A DNA stretch of 6,440 bases from positions 1 to 6,440 of the forward strand of contig CAAHEI010000099.1 of the NCBI GenBank assembly GCA_900772475.1, in the 5' to 3' direction. This DNA comes from Clostridia bacterium (GTDB lineage Bacteria; Bacillota; Clostridia; TANB77; CAG-465). The notes beneath the pieces were generated by a model that did no database searches, was not told where the DNA came from, and saw nothing but the letters and a program-made list of their open reading frames with translations. Shown here piece by piece: positions 6,216-6,440 of this stretch; position 1 is the first letter of the stretch; the number at the start of each line of letters is the position of its first letter. A program made the position numbers and the translations under genes.

Positions 6216-6440
6216 TTATTCTCTTACTTTTTTTCTGTTTATTACTGTTAATGCTCCAATAGTTGCTATAGAGGTTACAAATAGCATTACAATTGTAATC
6301 ATATTATCTCCTGTTTTAGGATTATTTGTTTCATTTTCTGTTTGTTCAGTTTTTTCTTCAACATTTGTTGCAATAATTCCATACTGACTCAAATGTGATG
6401 TTTCAAATACTATGTATCCATCTTCTACTATTGCTGGCAA
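6216..6440 (-). CDS. Sortase-anchored surface protein, C-terminal fragment
   Basis: The last 74 codons of a gene that continues beyond 6440; its start is not visible. The end has the three parts of a cell-wall sorting signal: N40-P-K-T-G-D45, a hydrophobic segment (about 47-67) and a basic tail (N-R-K-K-V-R-E). The motif is NPKTG rather than LPXTG, as in several clostridial and gut Firmicute surface proteins; which sortase class processes it cannot be told. A polar, Glu/Thr/Asn-rich linker (about 25-39) precedes it. Before that is V-E-D-G-Y-I-V-F-E-T-S-H-L-S-Q-Y-G-I, the typical final strands ('T/S-H-x-S-x-Y') of repeat beta-sandwich domains in large surface proteins. The product is expected to be covalently attached to peptidoglycan, probably for adhesion or another surface role. 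Confidence 0.88.
   Translation of the reverse strand: MPAIVEDGYIVFETSHLSQYGIIATNVEEKTEQTENETNNPKTGDNMITIVMLFVTSIATIGALTVINRKKVRE

Overview
The window is very AT-rich, uses TAA as the stop for every complete gene, and carries strong AAGGAGG-type ribosome binding sites. TGG codes for Trp, so this is the standard code. Together with a Gram-positive signal peptide and an NPKTG cell-wall sorting signal, this points to a low-GC Firmicute, most likely a Clostridia-type or related gut anaerobe. No species can be named from the sequence. No RNA genes, insertion sequences or CRISPR arrays were seen.

Left part (1-2362, all minus strand): the first 63 codons of a secreted protein with a signal peptide (runs off the left edge); a 209-bp gap with no convincing gene or promoter; a 288-aa cytoplasmic protein with an N-terminal four-cysteine zinc-ribbon (DUF4428-like) and a PH-like middle; and a 340-aa protein with one N-terminal membrane anchor and an extracellular part that looks like two diverged copies of one domain. 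The last two are 74 bp apart and may be co-transcribed, the 340-aa gene first.

Middle (2363-2752): a 390-bp divergent intergenic region rich in dyad symmetry. It has an AT-only hairpin, a perfect 11-bp palindrome, and a cluster of three related GTGC/CAAAA sites directly upstream of an extended -10 promoter that reads into the response-regulator gene.

Right part (2753-6066): a complete signalling module. A NarL/LuxR-type response regulator (plus strand) converges on a two-gene minus-strand operon. That operon encodes a 7-transmembrane receptor with a degenerate histidine-kinase tail (no phosphoacceptor His, no N-box Asn), then a 3-TM histidine kinase with intact H- and N-boxes. A shared bidirectional terminator separates them. 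The likely logic is that the 7TM protein senses, the smaller kinase does the chemistry (perhaps as a heterodimer with it), and the regulator acts at dyad sites in its own promoter and possibly on the neighbouring surface-protein genes. The kinase start codon sits in an unusual TAATGTTATGA junction that creates a two-codon mini-ORF.

Right edge (6216-6440, minus): the C-terminus of a sortase-anchored surface protein. Its terminator lies immediately upstream of the promoter of the sensor operon.
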